Origin: Caldifarciminota bacterium UBA1063
GTDB taxonomy: Bacteria; Hydrothermota; Hydrothermia; UBA1063
Length of the DNA: 64,000 nucleotides
Reading direction: 5' to 3'
NCBI GenBank assembly: GCA_002316275.1
Contig: DCDE01000035.1
Coordinates: 1-64,000 of the forward strand
The position numbers and the translations under genes are program-made. Below, piece by piece: positions 17,676 to 27,252 of this stretch. The notes beneath the pieces were generated by a model. It ran no database searches. It worked only from the letters and a program-made list of their open reading frames with translations, and was not told where the DNA came from. The first letter of the stretch is position 1. Each line of letters begins with the position of its first letter.

Positions 17676-17870
17676 ATGGCAAAGAAAGTTAGAATTGACC
17701 CAGATCTCTGTGTAGGTGATGCAATATGTACAGATATTGCTCCCGATGTTTTCTACATGGGCGATGACGGATTAGCCCATGTGAAAGAGGGAATGGAAAC
17801 TGCTGGCGACAGGGCTGATGTACAGGAAGCAGCAGAACAGTGTCCTGGAAGTGCAATAATTATTGAATAA
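17676..17870 (+). CDS. Single-cluster ferredoxin with Asp as possible cluster ligand
   Basis: 64-residue electron-transfer protein. Seen: Cys12-x2-Asp15-x2-Cys18 near the N-terminus and Cys56-Pro near the C-terminus, the pattern of monocluster ferredoxins such as that of Pyrococcus furiosus, where Asp takes the place of the second Cys. The cluster could be [3Fe-4S], or [4Fe-4S] with Asp as fourth ligand. It has its own promoter, a strong AGGAGG and a terminator, so it is monocistronic. The partner enzyme is not visible; divergence from the pgs operon does not show a functional link. Confidence 0.92.
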   Translation: MAKKVRIDPDLCVGDAICTDIAPDVFYMGDDGLAHVKEGMETAGDRADVQEAAEQCPGSAIIIE

Positions 17871-17908
17871 AAAATTAAAATTTGTTTGTTGTATCACACC
17901 CCCTCCTG

Positions 17909-17945
17909 CCCCAGGGCGGATTTTCCCCCTGGGGTTTTGTTTATT
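17909..17945 (+). terminator. Rho-independent terminator after the ferredoxin gene
   Basis: CCCCAGGG (17909-17916) pairs perfectly with CCCTGGGG (17927-17934) over a 10-base loop, followed by TTTTGTTTATT. It ends just before obg at 17951. Confidence 0.85.
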
Positions 17946-17950
17946 AAGTA

Positions 17951-18943
17951 ATGAAACGTAGCAGCTTTGTTGACTTAGTTAGTATAAGAGTAAAGGCCGG
18001 AAAGGGCGGAGATGGACTGGTACATTTTTTGAGAGAAAAATTTAAACCCTTTGGAGGACCCGATGGTGGAGACGGAGGCAACGGAGGTAATGTCTACGCT
18101 GTCGGTGAAAAATCCTTGAAAACCCTAATAGATTTTAAGTATAGAAGGGTTTATGAAGCGGAAAATGGTAAAAATGGTGGACCTTCAAATAGATCAGGTA
18201 AAAAAGGTAGTGATCTATTAATCAAGGTCCCCTTGGGAAGCGTAATTTACGATGAGGAGACAGGAGCCGTAATAGGTGAAATAACAAAACACGGTGAGAT
18301 GTTACTTCTCGCAAGAGGGGGAAAGGGAGGAAGAGGAAATGCAAGATTTGCCACTCCCACCAACAGAGCACCCAGAATTGCTGAGACTGGTACTTTAGGC
18401 GAAACTAAAAACCTGCGAATCGAACTTAAACTTATCGCTGATGTAGGGATCGTGGGGTTCCCCAATTCAGGTAAAACAACTCTTCTTAACGCTCTTGTAG
18501 GTTCAAATGCTCGTGTCGGCGATTATCCGTTTACTACGCTAACTCCAAACCTTGGTGTATACCATGAAGAAACAGGACAAAGATTTGTCGTCGTAGACAT
18601 ACCAGGAATTATAGAGGGTGCTCATACAGGAAAGGGTTTAGGACTTGCATTCCTCAGACACATCGAGAGAACTAAGGTACTTGTGATTCTTATTGATGCA
18701 ACAGTACCCAACCCGCAGGATCAACATAATAAAATAATTAGTGAACTCTCCTTTTATAAAAAAGAGCTCCTAAGAAAACCGCGCATAGTTGCAATAAACA
18801 AAATCGACGTAAATCCACACCATCCTTCGCTTAACATTGAGGAGGAGTTATACTATATATCAGCACTTAAGGGTGATGGTATTGAAGAGTTGAAAAGGGG
18901 GATCGAAAAATGCCTGGAAGTCGTAAGAAACAGGGAGATATAA
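17951..18943 (+). CDS. obg: GTPase Obg/CgtA
   Basis: Ribosome-assembly and stress GTPase, 330 aa. Seen: the glycine-rich Obg fold (about 5-160, with GGDGLVHFLREKFKPFGGPD and repeated GGxGG), the P-loop GFPNSGKTTLL near 172-182, VVDIPGIIEG (G3) and NKID (G4). The C-terminal OCT extension is absent, which is common. First gene of a plus-strand operon reaching 25978; no clear promoter follows the ferredoxin terminator. The next gene starts 34 bases inside its 3' end. Confidence 0.97.
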   Translation: MKRSSFVDLVSIRVKAGKGGDGLVHFLREKFKPFGGPDGGDGGNGGNVYAVGEKSLKTLIDFKYRRVYEAENGKNGGPSNRSGKKGSDLLIKVPLGSVIYDEETGAVIGEITKHGEMLLLARGGKGGRGNARFATPTNRAPRIAETGTLGETKNLRIELKLIADVGIVGFPNSGKTTLLNALVGSNARVGDYPFTTLTPNLGVYHEETGQRFVVVDIPGIIEGAHTGKGLGLAFLRHIERTKVLVILIDATVPNPQDQHNKIISELSFYKKELLRKPRIVAINKIDVNPHHPSLNIEEELYYISALKGDGIEELKRGIEKCLEVVRNREI

Positions 18944-19533
18944 AAAGTCAGGAAATTGAGCAACTTTTAAAATCACCTAATATACTTGACAGGTTTAAGG
19001 CCGTCGATATACTTGCTGAAAAAAGAGATGTAGGCAAATTAATTTCACTCCTTTACTCCGAAAGCTGGCATTTAAGAGAGAAAGTGCAAGATGCCCTCTC
19101 ACAATTCACTTTGAACGAGCTTCGGGACAAACTGCTCCCATTGCTCAACGAGAGGATGTGGTTTGTAAGAGCTGGTGCTATCAGAGTACTGGGGAATCTT
19201 TACGCAAAAGAAGTTGTAATGAAACAAGAAGTAGAAGGTATTGGAAAGGAGATAGAATCGGAACACAATATAGAACCGATGGAGCTAATGCCACTACACC
19301 TTCAACGAGAAAAAGATAACGAACTCTTAATGGAAGCTTATAATCTAATATACCCTTATCTAAAGGAGAGAAACGAAGTGGTCAGGGCAAACTCAGCGGT
19401 TGCATTAGCAAAAATTACAGTAAAAGCTCCAGCAATAAAAGAGAAAATATCGAAAGATGACTTGATTGTCATTGGGAACCATCTTAGAGAGTTAAAGGAG
19501 TTCGCCCTACTCGAAAAGTTTATGAACCTGTGA
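18910..19533 (+). CDS. HEAT-repeat protein
   Basis: Predicted alpha-helical scaffold protein, 207 aa, with HEAT-like repeats (LDRFKAVDILAEKRDVGKLI, MWFVRAGAIRVLGNLYAKEV, NEVVRANSAVALAKITVKAP). No enzymatic motif. The start overlaps obg by 34 bases in another frame, and the stop overlaps the mfd GTG start (GTGA), so it is translated within the operon. The function is unknown. Its placement between obg and mfd may be lineage-specific. Confidence 0.75.
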   Translation: MPGSRKKQGDIKSQEIEQLLKSPNILDRFKAVDILAEKRDVGKLISLLYSESWHLREKVQDALSQFTLNELRDKLLPLLNERMWFVRAGAIRVLGNLYAKEVVMKQEVEGIGKEIESEHNIEPMELMPLHLQREKDNELLMEAYNLIYPYLKERNEVVRANSAVALAKITVKAPAIKEKISKDDLIVIGNHLRELKEFALLEKFMNL

Positions 19534-22310
19534 ATATAATTCGTACCCAGTTCCCAATATATTCACTCCATCCTACTGGATTTAAGACTCTGAATTTAAT
19601 CCAGTACTTAGAAAAACAAAATGTAGCGTTTTATTTGAAAAATCAAGAAGACGAGAAGGTATTACAAGAAGAAATTTCGTCATTTGCCCAAGGCTTCCAA
19701 GCCCACATCTACTCGGAAAAAGTGGAATCGGAGATTACTTCTAATAAAGGGCACCTGATCATTGTGAAATCCAGAGAAGAGCTCTCTTACGTTAAAGATT
19801 TACTTGAATCCTTAAAATTCCTCAGTATAAAACTCGGACAACAATTGGATCTTACAGCACTTATGACTACCTTAATCGAGGAACAATTTGAACGAGTGAG
19901 GATTGTGGAAAAGCCGGGGGAATTTGCAATACGTGGAGGAATTGTAGACATCTTCCCAAGAGGAGAGAAAAAACCTGTAAGGATTGAACTTTCAGGTGAC
20001 AATGTTGTCTCCATCAGGCTTTTTGATGAAGATACACAACGCTCTTTCAAAGAAATTGGTGAGATAAACATAATGGGCGTTAAGGGTAAGATGCCATCAC
20101 AAGAGGTTAAGACTATCGAAGAGATCGAAGGCAATTCGCCCTTTGAAGTCTTACACAACTTCAACTACCTTGGAAACTTAGAGCTCCTGAAGAGAGAAAT
20201 GGAGAAGTTGCATGACGAAGGCTACAGGTTATACTTTTTCGCTTACGGTGAAGATAAAGATCGATTTTTCAAAGAACTATTTGAATGTAATATTATGCAA
20301 GGTAAAATTTACAACGGCTTTATCTTCCCTGCGGAAAGGTTGGCCGTTTTTACGGAATCCGAGCTCAGAGGCATTAAACATCGAAAATGGGTAAGAAAGG
20401 AGCATTACGGGGAAAGAATTGAAGATTACACAGATCTTAAAGTTGGGGATTTTTTAGTCCACCTCGATTACGGCATTGGAAAATTTGCTGGACTTGAAAG
20501 AATTAAACTCGAAGATACCAAGTATGACACACTAAGGCTGGAATATAGGGATGGCGTCGTAAATATCCCCGTGTATAACCTGTCAAAGGTTGAAAAGTAC
20601 GTAGCAGAAGAAAAAGATAAAGTAGAAATTTCTACGCTCGCCTCTCCACACTGGAAGTTGCGGAGAGCAAAAGCACTTATAGAAACATATAAGTTCGCTA
20701 TAGAACTCTTAAAAATACACTCTTACAGAAAGAGGGAGAGGGGGTTTATATACAAGCCGGTACCTGAATTGGAATATAAATTGTATGCAGAATTTCCTTA
20801 TGACGAGACAGAAGGGCAAATCCGTGTAATGGAAGAAATCTTGAAAGATATGGAATCTAATAAAATCATGGATAGATTGGTTGCAGGGGAAGTTGGATTC
20901 GGGAAAACAGAGATTGCACTGAGAGCAGCTTTTAGGGCAACCGTTAATTCTTATCAGGTAGTAATGCTTGTCCCCACAACGCTCCTCGCACTTCAGCACT
21001 ATACTAACTTTTCAAAAAGATTAAAAAGCTACCCTGTTAAGGTTGCAATGCTTTCAAGATTGACTCACGAGGATGAAAAGGATAAGATCCTCAAAGGACT
21101 AGAGAACGGATCTATTGATATTGTAATTGGTACTCATGCCTTAATTAGAAGCGAAATAAAATTTAAGAACCTTGGGCTTTTAATAATCGACGAGGAGCAT
21201 AGGTTCGGGGTTGAAGACAAGGAAATAATAAGGAAAAGATTCCCCATAGTTGACACCTTGAGACTTACTGCAACTCCCATACCTCGGACCCTTCACATGA
21301 GCCTCGGAAAAGTATACGATCTATCAATTCTCGACACGCCACCACCGGGCAGGGAGTCTGTGGAAACATATGTAGGTACTATGGAACCTGCTTTAGTTGA
21401 ACAGGCAATAAAGTTTGAAATCGATAGAAATGGTAAGGTCTTCTTCGTAAACAACCACATCCGGGGGATGAAAGAGATAGTTAAACTTCTAAAAGACTTA
21501 TTTCCCAATCTAACAATTGGATGTGCGCACGGTAGGATGCCACGTACTCAACTGGAGGATATATACATAAACTTTTATCTTGGAAGTTATGATGTATTGG
21601 TTTCTACCCCTATAATCGAGGCAGGAGTTGACTTCCCTGAAGCAAATACAATCATCGTTAATAACGCCCACACCTTCGGTTTAGCAGACCTCCACCAGTT
21701 GAGAGGTAGAGTGGGAAGGGGAATAAAAAAAGGATACGCATATTTTCTCACTCCTCCAGGGATATCCGAAGAGGCAAAAAGGAGACTTGCGGTAATTGAG
21801 AAATATTCCGAATTGGGTTCTGGATTCAAGATAGCAATGAAAGATCTGGAGCTGAGAGGGGCAGGAGAGATTCTCGGCAAAAAACAACACGGCTTTGCCA
21901 GGATCATCGGCCTTGAGATGTTTTTTACTCTCTTGGAGGATGCAATTTTAGAGCTCGAGGGCAAAGAAAAATTTCAAGAAAAGGAAGTTAAGGTAAAAAC
22001 CGAGGCATACATTCCTTACTATTATATTGAGGATGAAGATATACGTCTTTCTTTTTACAAGAAGCTTGCAGATACCAGAACTATTGAACAACTGGAAAGG
22101 CTACGGAACGAACTCAAGGATAGATTTGGGCCGATACCAAATGAGTTGGAAGAACTCTTCTTTGTCCAAAAGGTTAAGATTCTCATCTCAAAGAACAACA
22201 ACATTAAATCGGTCACGGTATCTAACCGTGAGATACTCTTAGAGACTCAGAGTGGAATCAAAAAACTCAAGAGGGGTATCGATATTGAATTACTGAGTAA
22301 CTGGGCTTAA
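19530..22310 (+). CDS. mfd: Transcription-repair coupling factor Mfd (short form)
   Basis: DNA translocase that removes RNA polymerase stalled at lesions and recruits the UvrABC repair system, 926 aa. Seen: a UvrB-like N-terminal part with GEFAIRGGIVDIFPRG, the RNA-polymerase-interaction domain (VGDFLVHLDYGIGKFAGLERI, about 308-365), Walker A GEVGFGKTE (about 452), IIDEEHRFGV, TATPIPRTLHMSL, and the RGAGEILGKKQHG and C-terminal TRCF domains. It is about 220 residues shorter than E. coli Mfd, mainly in the N-terminal third, as in other thermophile Mfd proteins. GTG start overlapping the HEAT gene stop. Confidence 0.95.
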   Translation: MNIIRTQFPIYSLHPTGFKTLNLIQYLEKQNVAFYLKNQEDEKVLQEEISSFAQGFQAHIYSEKVESEITSNKGHLIIVKSREELSYVKDLLESLKFLSIKLGQQLDLTALMTTLIEEQFERVRIVEKPGEFAIRGGIVDIFPRGEKKPVRIELSGDNVVSIRLFDEDTQRSFKEIGEINIMGVKGKMPSQEVKTIEEIEGNSPFEVLHNFNYLGNLELLKREMEKLHDEGYRLYFFAYGEDKDRFFKELFECNIMQGKIYNGFIFPAERLAVFTESELRGIKHRKWVRKEHYGERIEDYTDLKVGDFLVHLDYGIGKFAGLERIKLEDTKYDTLRLEYRDGVVNIPVYNLSKVEKYVAEEKDKVEISTLASPHWKLRRAKALIETYKFAIELLKIHSYRKRERGFIYKPVPELEYKLYAEFPYDETEGQIRVMEEILKDMESNKIMDRLVAGEVGFGKTEIALRAAFRATVNSYQVVMLVPTTLLALQHYTNFSKRLKSYPVKVAMLSRLTHEDEKDKILKGLENGSIDIVIGTHALIRSEIKFKNLGLLIIDEEHRFGVEDKEIIRKRFPIVDTLRLTATPIPRTLHMSLGKVYDLSILDTPPPGRESVETYVGTMEPALVEQAIKFEIDRNGKVFFVNNHIRGMKEIVKLLKDLFPNLTIGCAHGRMPRTQLEDIYINFYLGSYDVLVSTPIIEAGVDFPEANTIIVNNAHTFGLADLHQLRGRVGRGIKKGYAYFLTPPGISEEAKRRLAVIEKYSELGSGFKIAMKDLELRGAGEILGKKQHGFARIIGLEMFFTLLEDAILELEGKEKFQEKEVKVKTEAYIPYYYIEDEDIRLSFYKKLADTRTIEQLERLRNELKDRFGPIPNELEELFFVQKVKILISKNNNIKSVTVSNREILLETQSGIKKLKRGIDIELLSNWA

Positions 22311-22339
22311 ACTTTCTACAAACGGAGGTGGATGCCTTT

Positions 22340-23143
22340 ATGGAACTAAGAAAAACATCATTGGTGATGCTTTTAGGAGTAACGCTCTTTTCCAGCTGTA
22401 AGAAAGAAAAGGGGGATGTAATAGCCAGGATAGATGGAACAGAAATTACGAGTCAAGAAATTGAACTTCAGATCCCAGAGGGATTTAAGGGTGACCCAAA
22501 TGTCCGGAACGAAGTTTTCAAACAATATCTTGAAGAGGTATTGCTTTACAAGGCTGCGTTGGATGAAGGTATTCTGAAAAATGAGGATCTACAAGCCCAT
22601 TTAAAGGTTACAGAGGTAAAAGTAGTGAGTCAGTATTTCATAAATGAGAAATTTGGCAATATTGAGATCCCTGAACAGCTATTAAATGAAGAATTTGCGA
22701 ATTCAAAGCCCTACTTTGAAAAGAAAATAGACCTCGTAATCCTCTATTACATAGACAGCACAAAGACCCCTTATTACAGGACACTGCTAATGCAGCCCTA
22801 TGCTGCAATTGTTTCGGAGATTAACAAGCTGGATCCTCGGGAAGTACAATTGGCACCACTAAGCGAAAATTTAGGAGTAGTTTATTACTCATATGGAAAG
22901 GAACTATTTGATGTAATTAGCAATTTGAAGATCGGAGAAATATCGAATCCAGTTTCCCTACCTTCTTCCGGATACTATGCTTTAATAAAGGTACTCAACA
23001 TTTCAAAAGAGGAGGTCGGAGAAGAGGAAGTAGTAGATTTTCTGAGAAGAGTCCTTATTGCAACACGCCAGAATAACATACGGGATTCCATTATATCTTC
23101 ACTCCAAGCTAAATATAAAGTTTCGGAGGTTACTGGCAAATGA
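22340..23143 (+). CDS. PpiC/SurA-like lipoprotein
   Basis: Predicted periplasmic chaperone or peptidyl-prolyl isomerase anchored by lipid, 267 aa. Seen: a lipobox LFSSC, then a SurA-like N-domain (ARIDGTEITSQEIEL, EVFKQYLEEVLLYKAALDEG) and a C-terminal region resembling a reduced parvulin domain (GEISNPVSLPSSGYYALIKV). The frame extends to a GTG at 22328, but GGAGG at 22324-22328 fits the ATG at 22340. It overlaps the SurA-like gene by four bases, so the two are probably a working pair in outer-membrane protein delivery. Confidence 0.8.
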   Translation: MELRKTSLVMLLGVTLFSSCKKEKGDVIARIDGTEITSQEIELQIPEGFKGDPNVRNEVFKQYLEEVLLYKAALDEGILKNEDLQAHLKVTEVKVVSQYFINEKFGNIEIPEQLLNEEFANSKPYFEKKIDLVILYYIDSTKTPYYRTLLMQPYAAIVSEINKLDPREVQLAPLSENLGVVYYSYGKELFDVISNLKIGEISNPVSLPSSGYYALIKVLNISKEEVGEEEVVDFLRRVLIATRQNNIRDSIISSLQAKYKVSEVTGK

Positions 23144-24405
23144 AGAAGTACCTTATACCTTTACTTATTTTCGTTACATTCCTTCACTCTCAGCAAGTTT
23201 TTGAGGATAAGGTTATTGCAAGAGTTGGAAATGAAGTAGTAACCCTATCCGAAGTGAACGAAGTATATGAAACCTATAAGGCTTTTTACCCGACTGCCAG
23301 TGAGAAAGAACTCAAAAATGCAATACTTCAGGAGTTGGTTAACAATAAACTCATTTTACACGCAGCGAAAGAAGATACTGCAATTGCACAGCCCTCTGCA
23401 GAAGAAATAAATCAGGCACTTGAGGAAAGGATAAGATATCTCGAGCAGCAGTATGGAACCGAAAATTTTGAAAATCTACTTAAAAATCAGGGATTAACCA
23501 GAGATGCTCTAAAGGAAATCTATAGAGGTACTATCAGTGATGAAATCTTGGTTCAGAGATACATCGAACGTTACGTCAGACCGAAGATTCAAGTTACCCC
23601 ACAGGAAATACGTAACTTCTACGATTCGTACAAGGATTCCCTTAAAGAACCTGATATGTTCAGGATCTCTCACATATTTATTAAAGCAAATGTGGACTCT
23701 GCTCAGGAAGCCTCTGCTCTAAAGAAAGCTCAAAACTTTTACAATCAGATAAAGAAAGGCGCTTCCTTTGAGGACATTGCGAATAGATACTCTGATGATA
23801 GAGAGTCTGCATCGTATGGAGGGTCTCTTGGAGCAATTGCGAGAAATTTCTTCCCACAGGAAATTCAGGAGAAGTTGGACAAACTAAATCCGGGAGAGAT
23901 CTCAGAACCTATCAGGGGTGACTTCGGCTATCATATTTTCAAACTCGTGAACAAAGGTGATAACTATTATGAATTAAAGCATATTCTTGTCAAGGTTGAA
24001 CCCAAGGCTGAGGAATGGAACAGAGCATACCAGCTGGCACTTTCCATAAAAAATAAAATTGAAGTTCAAAAACAAAATTTCGAAGAGCTCGCTAAAACAT
24101 ACTCCGATGACGAGAGCACAAAAGAGTTAGGCGGAGATATGGGATGGATTCCCGTAAACAATTTACCTGAAGAATTCCAAGGGAAGATTTCAGCATTAAA
24201 AACGGGCGAAATTACCATAATTAAAGACCAACTTGGCTACCATATAGTCAAGGTTACTGACAAAAAAACCGGCCGAACTCCAGAATTTTCAGAAATACAA
24301 AATAACATAAAACAGCACATCGAAAATCAAAAAATACAGGAAGAGATCTCAAAATTGCTCGCACAATTAAGGCAGGAAATATTCGTAGAAATTAAAGAAT
24401 TTTGA
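23140..24405 (+). CDS. SurA-like periplasmic chaperone with two parvulin domains
   Basis: Predicted periplasmic peptidyl-prolyl isomerase and chaperone for outer-membrane proteins, 421 aa. Seen: a signal peptide (1-18), a SurA N-terminal helical domain (VARVGNEVVTLSEVNEVYE), a parvulin domain 1 (RISHIFIKAN to IFKLVNKGD, about 175-283) and a parvulin domain 2 (ELKHILVKVE to GYHIVKVTDK). This matches E. coli SurA order and length (428 aa). Coupled by ATGA to the upstream lipoprotein and by TTGA to the S4 gene. Confidence 0.92.
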   Translation: MKKYLIPLLIFVTFLHSQQVFEDKVIARVGNEVVTLSEVNEVYETYKAFYPTASEKELKNAILQELVNNKLILHAAKEDTAIAQPSAEEINQALEERIRYLEQQYGTENFENLLKNQGLTRDALKEIYRGTISDEILVQRYIERYVRPKIQVTPQEIRNFYDSYKDSLKEPDMFRISHIFIKANVDSAQEASALKKAQNFYNQIKKGASFEDIANRYSDDRESASYGGSLGAIARNFFPQEIQEKLDKLNPGEISEPIRGDFGYHIFKLVNKGDNYYELKHILVKVEPKAEEWNRAYQLALSIKNKIEVQKQNFEELAKTYSDDESTKELGGDMGWIPVNNLPEEFQGKISALKTGEITIIKDQLGYHIVKVTDKKTGRTPEFSEIQNNIKQHIENQKIQEEISKLLAQLRQEIFVEIKEF

Positions 24406-24695
24406 GAATAGACATTTTCCTTAAAAAGACAGGTATAAGTGCTTCAAGAACAAGAACAAAGAATATAAATATCACGGTAAATGGTCAAAGGAAGAAACCT
24501 TCATATGAAGTTCGAGTATACGATATCATTGAGATTACCGACGGTGCGGGGAATCATATGCAGTTGGAGGTGCTTGGAATCCCTTCTTCCTCCATCTCCA
24601 AAGATGAACGAGAAAAATATATCAAAGTTTTGAAAAAGGGAAAAGTTCCAGTTTCAAACGAGAATTTTCTAAAATGGCTATTCGAAAATTATTGA
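24402..24695 (+). CDS. S4-domain RNA-binding protein (RqcP/Hsp15-like)
   Basis: 97-residue protein with an S4 RNA-binding domain at the N-terminus (RIDIFLKKTGISASRTRTKN, then ITVNGQRKKPSYEVRVYDII). Similar small S4 proteins bind stalled 50S subunits (Hsp15) or help tail nascent chains (RqcP). The start is TTG, overlapping the stop of the SurA-like gene; the 3' end overlaps the next gene by 22 bases. The exact role is uncertain. Confidence 0.75.
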   Translation: MRIDIFLKKTGISASRTRTKNINITVNGQRKKPSYEVRVYDIIEITDGAGNHMQLEVLGIPSSSISKDEREKYIKVLKKGKVPVSNENFLKWLFENY

Positions 24696-25978
24696 TCTTA
24701 TCAACCCTCCTATTTAGTTCCTGCGCTTACTTCAACACAGTTTACAATGCAAAACTCTATTTTAAAGAAGCAGAAAAGATCTACAGAGAGCAGGGTCAGA
24801 ACACAAGGGAGTCGTCAACAAATTACAACAAGACAATTGAAAAGAGTTCCAAGGTTTTCGAGTTTTACCCAGAATCAGACTACATTGACGATGCACTCTA
24901 CCTTACTGCAGTTTCATATAAGAGACTTGGCGATTATACAAAGGCAAAAATTAAATTTGAAGAACTATTCAATTACTTCCCCGATTCCCCATATGCGAAG
25001 CAAGCTTTAATTGAATACATCGATCTCCTTGTGAACTTGAACTACCTAAACGAAGCCAATATGGAGATAAGGAAGCATCCAGAAATTAAAAATGACCCGG
25101 AATTCATATTAATAAATACTAAACTTTTATTTACACAAAAAGAATATGAAAGCTTAATAAACTTGGTCGAAAGGGAATGGAACAAAGTTTTAAAAAATCC
25201 TATGAAGAAGATTATTTTCCAACTCGCTCTGGAGTCCGCAATTAGAACTAAAAACTGGGAAAAGGCTCAAAAGTTTTTGGAGCAAATTGAAAAGATTGCA
25301 ATAACTGATAATGAAAGAATCTACCTCATCGTTACCAGGGCCGATATGCTTGCTAACCAGGGGAAATTTGATGAGGCGCAAAAGATTCTCGATCAAGCAG
25401 GTTTTCAAGATGACTCACCACAATATAGGATATTGCAATATGAAAAGGCAAGGTTGTATTCACAGGGTGGCAATTATGAACCAGCGATTAGTACTATAGA
25501 AAAAATCTTGGAAAAACCGCAAAGGGATTCTGTTTACACAAAAACACTGTTCTTAAAAGGAAAAATCATGGAAACATTAGACAGCCTTGAGCAGGCAATT
25601 GCAATTTATGAGAATCTTAGAAACTCCCCTCTCTCTAAAAATCTTAGAGATGAAATTGAAATGAGGTACAATTCCTTGATAGCAATCTCTTCAGAAGAAA
25701 ATAGTGATCAGAGTAAGCTAAGAAAGGCAGAATTGTACCTCCTTGACCTTGGGAATGTCGAAAAAGCTTTAGAATTATATCAGGAGCTCATTGCTACATC
25801 AAAAGATAATGAAGTAAAAGCAAAAGCGATGTATGCTGCTATGATAGTCTACAGAAATTATTTAAATGACGAACAAAAAGCATCAGAACTCGCTAGGCGT
25901 ATCACAAGCGAATTCCCCAATTCCTATCAGGCTTCGAAAGTACACGAACTTAATATATTGAATGTGACAGAAAATTAA
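24674..25978 (+). CDS. TPR-repeat lipoprotein
   Basis: Predicted outer-membrane or periplasmic lipoprotein, 434 aa. Seen: a lipobox LFSSC followed by AYFNTVYNAKLYF, an opening I recognise from FCB-group TPR lipoproteins, then many tetratricopeptide helices (YIDDALYLTAVSYKRLGDY, SPLSKNLRDEIEM and others). The first three repeats resemble BamD/YbgF. Last gene of the obg-mfd-surA operon. It may take part in outer-membrane assembly with the two chaperones; this rests on position only. Confidence 0.75.
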   Translation: MAIRKLLILSTLLFSSCAYFNTVYNAKLYFKEAEKIYREQGQNTRESSTNYNKTIEKSSKVFEFYPESDYIDDALYLTAVSYKRLGDYTKAKIKFEELFNYFPDSPYAKQALIEYIDLLVNLNYLNEANMEIRKHPEIKNDPEFILINTKLLFTQKEYESLINLVEREWNKVLKNPMKKIIFQLALESAIRTKNWEKAQKFLEQIEKIAITDNERIYLIVTRADMLANQGKFDEAQKILDQAGFQDDSPQYRILQYEKARLYSQGGNYEPAISTIEKILEKPQRDSVYTKTLFLKGKIMETLDSLEQAIAIYENLRNSPLSKNLRDEIEMRYNSLIAISSEENSDQSKLRKAELYLLDLGNVEKALELYQELIATSKDNEVKAKAMYAAMIVYRNYLNDEQKASELARRITSEFPNSYQASKVHELNILNVTEN

Positions 25979-25986
25979 CTTATAAT
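25958..25986 (+). promoter_or_regulatory. Promoter of the VWA-FHA-PP2C-kinase cassette
   Basis: TTGAAT (25958-25963), a 17-base spacer and TATAAT (25981-25986). The ATG of the VWA gene is only nine bases downstream at 25996, so the mRNA would have a leader of about three bases. No Shine-Dalgarno sequence is visible. Confidence 0.75.
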
Positions 25987-25995
25987 TCAAACATT

Positions 25996-27252
25996 ATGGG
26001 CTTAATAAGATCAAAAGAAGACATTGTCTTATCTTATAGATGGGAAAATTCGACAATTGCACAGAATTTACCCTTTAACGAGCAAAAATTTTTGCTAATA
26101 AAAATGCGCCCTATAAATATACCGCCGCAGCCGAGAGTGAATCTAATATTAGTGCTCGATAAAAGCTCCTCGATGGAAGGTGAACCACTTGAGAACCTTA
26201 AAAAGGCAGTTAAAGAGATCGTACAAATCCTGGATGAGGAAGATAGAATTAGCATAGTGCTTTTTGACTCTGAAGCGAGGACTATCGTTTCGAATTCACC
26301 CACCTCTCAGAGAAAAGAAATAGTAAGCAGAATTGAAGACATCTTTCCCCTTGGTGGCACCTGCATTGATGAGGGAATTGCAACAGGAATTGAAGAATCA
26401 GAAAAACTACAATCCGAAAGTATAATAAAGTGGATGATTCTACTCACCGATGGAAAGAATGAGCACGGCAATAATGATAGATGCCTCGATCTTGCAAGAA
26501 TAGCAAAGAGAAACGGCTTAAGTATCACTACATTGGGCCTTGGGAGGAAGTGGGACCCGAGATTACTTGAACAGATCGCTGATATTTCCGGAGGCAAGAT
26601 GTACTATGTTGAAAATCCTAAAGAATTAAAAGACCGATTTATTAGTGAGTTCCGAAGCATTAAAAATATTGCTTATAAGGACCTGTCACTTAAAGTAAAA
26701 CTTGAGAAGTTTGCGCGCTTATCGGATATTTCACCAGCTTTTATTATCACTCCACAAATTAAGAAAATTGAGCCTCTTTGGGATGGTGAACAATGGATCA
26801 TAGAAGGGGGAAATCTTGAACGAGAAAAAGAGAAGCTCATCCTACTCCAGATGTTCATCTCCGCACCCGAATCAAGCTACATAAATAAAGTCTTGGAGTA
26901 CATAATAGAGTATAGAACAATCTTTGGCGAGAAACTCGAAAGCAGCGCCCATAACGTAGTATTAGAGGTTACCGAAAGTTATGTTTCTCAGTTTGATGAA
27001 GAAGTTAGAGATGCACTTCAGAAAGTAAGCCTATACGTACAACAAGAATTAGCAGAAAAACTCATAGACGAGGGAAAGCCCCTCGAAGCCCTTACAGTTC
27101 TTCAAACAATGGTACAAACTGCCATTAAATTCGAAGACGGAGATCTAAAAAATCTTATTGAAGAAAATATACAGAAAGTGAAAGCCGACGGCACATTACC
27201 GGATGAATTAAGAATCAAGACAAAGTACGAAACCAAGATGGTTGACGAATGA
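25996..27252 (+). CDS. VWA-domain protein of the phosphosignalling cassette
   Basis: 418-residue cytoplasmic protein with a von Willebrand A domain (about 45-225). The MIDAS metal site is complete: DKSSS (DxSxS) at 51-55, the Thr in GGTCIDEG, and the Asp in LLTDGKNEHG. The C-terminal half is helical and of unknown fold. No signal peptide or membrane segment. It overlaps the FHA gene by four bases. In TerY-P type triads a vWA protein acts together with a PP2C phosphatase and a protein kinase; here the same parts are adjacent, plus an FHA protein. Confidence 0.88.
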   Translation: MGLIRSKEDIVLSYRWENSTIAQNLPFNEQKFLLIKMRPINIPPQPRVNLILVLDKSSSMEGEPLENLKKAVKEIVQILDEEDRISIVLFDSEARTIVSNSPTSQRKEIVSRIEDIFPLGGTCIDEGIATGIEESEKLQSESIIKWMILLTDGKNEHGNNDRCLDLARIAKRNGLSITTLGLGRKWDPRLLEQIADISGGKMYYVENPKELKDRFISEFRSIKNIAYKDLSLKVKLEKFARLSDISPAFIITPQIKKIEPLWDGEQWIIEGGNLEREKEKLILLQMFISAPESSYINKVLEYIIEYRTIFGEKLESSAHNVVLEVTESYVSQFDEEVRDALQKVSLYVQQELAEKLIDEGKPLEALTVLQTMVQTAIKFEDGDLKNLIEENIQKVKADGTLPDELRIKTKYETKMVDE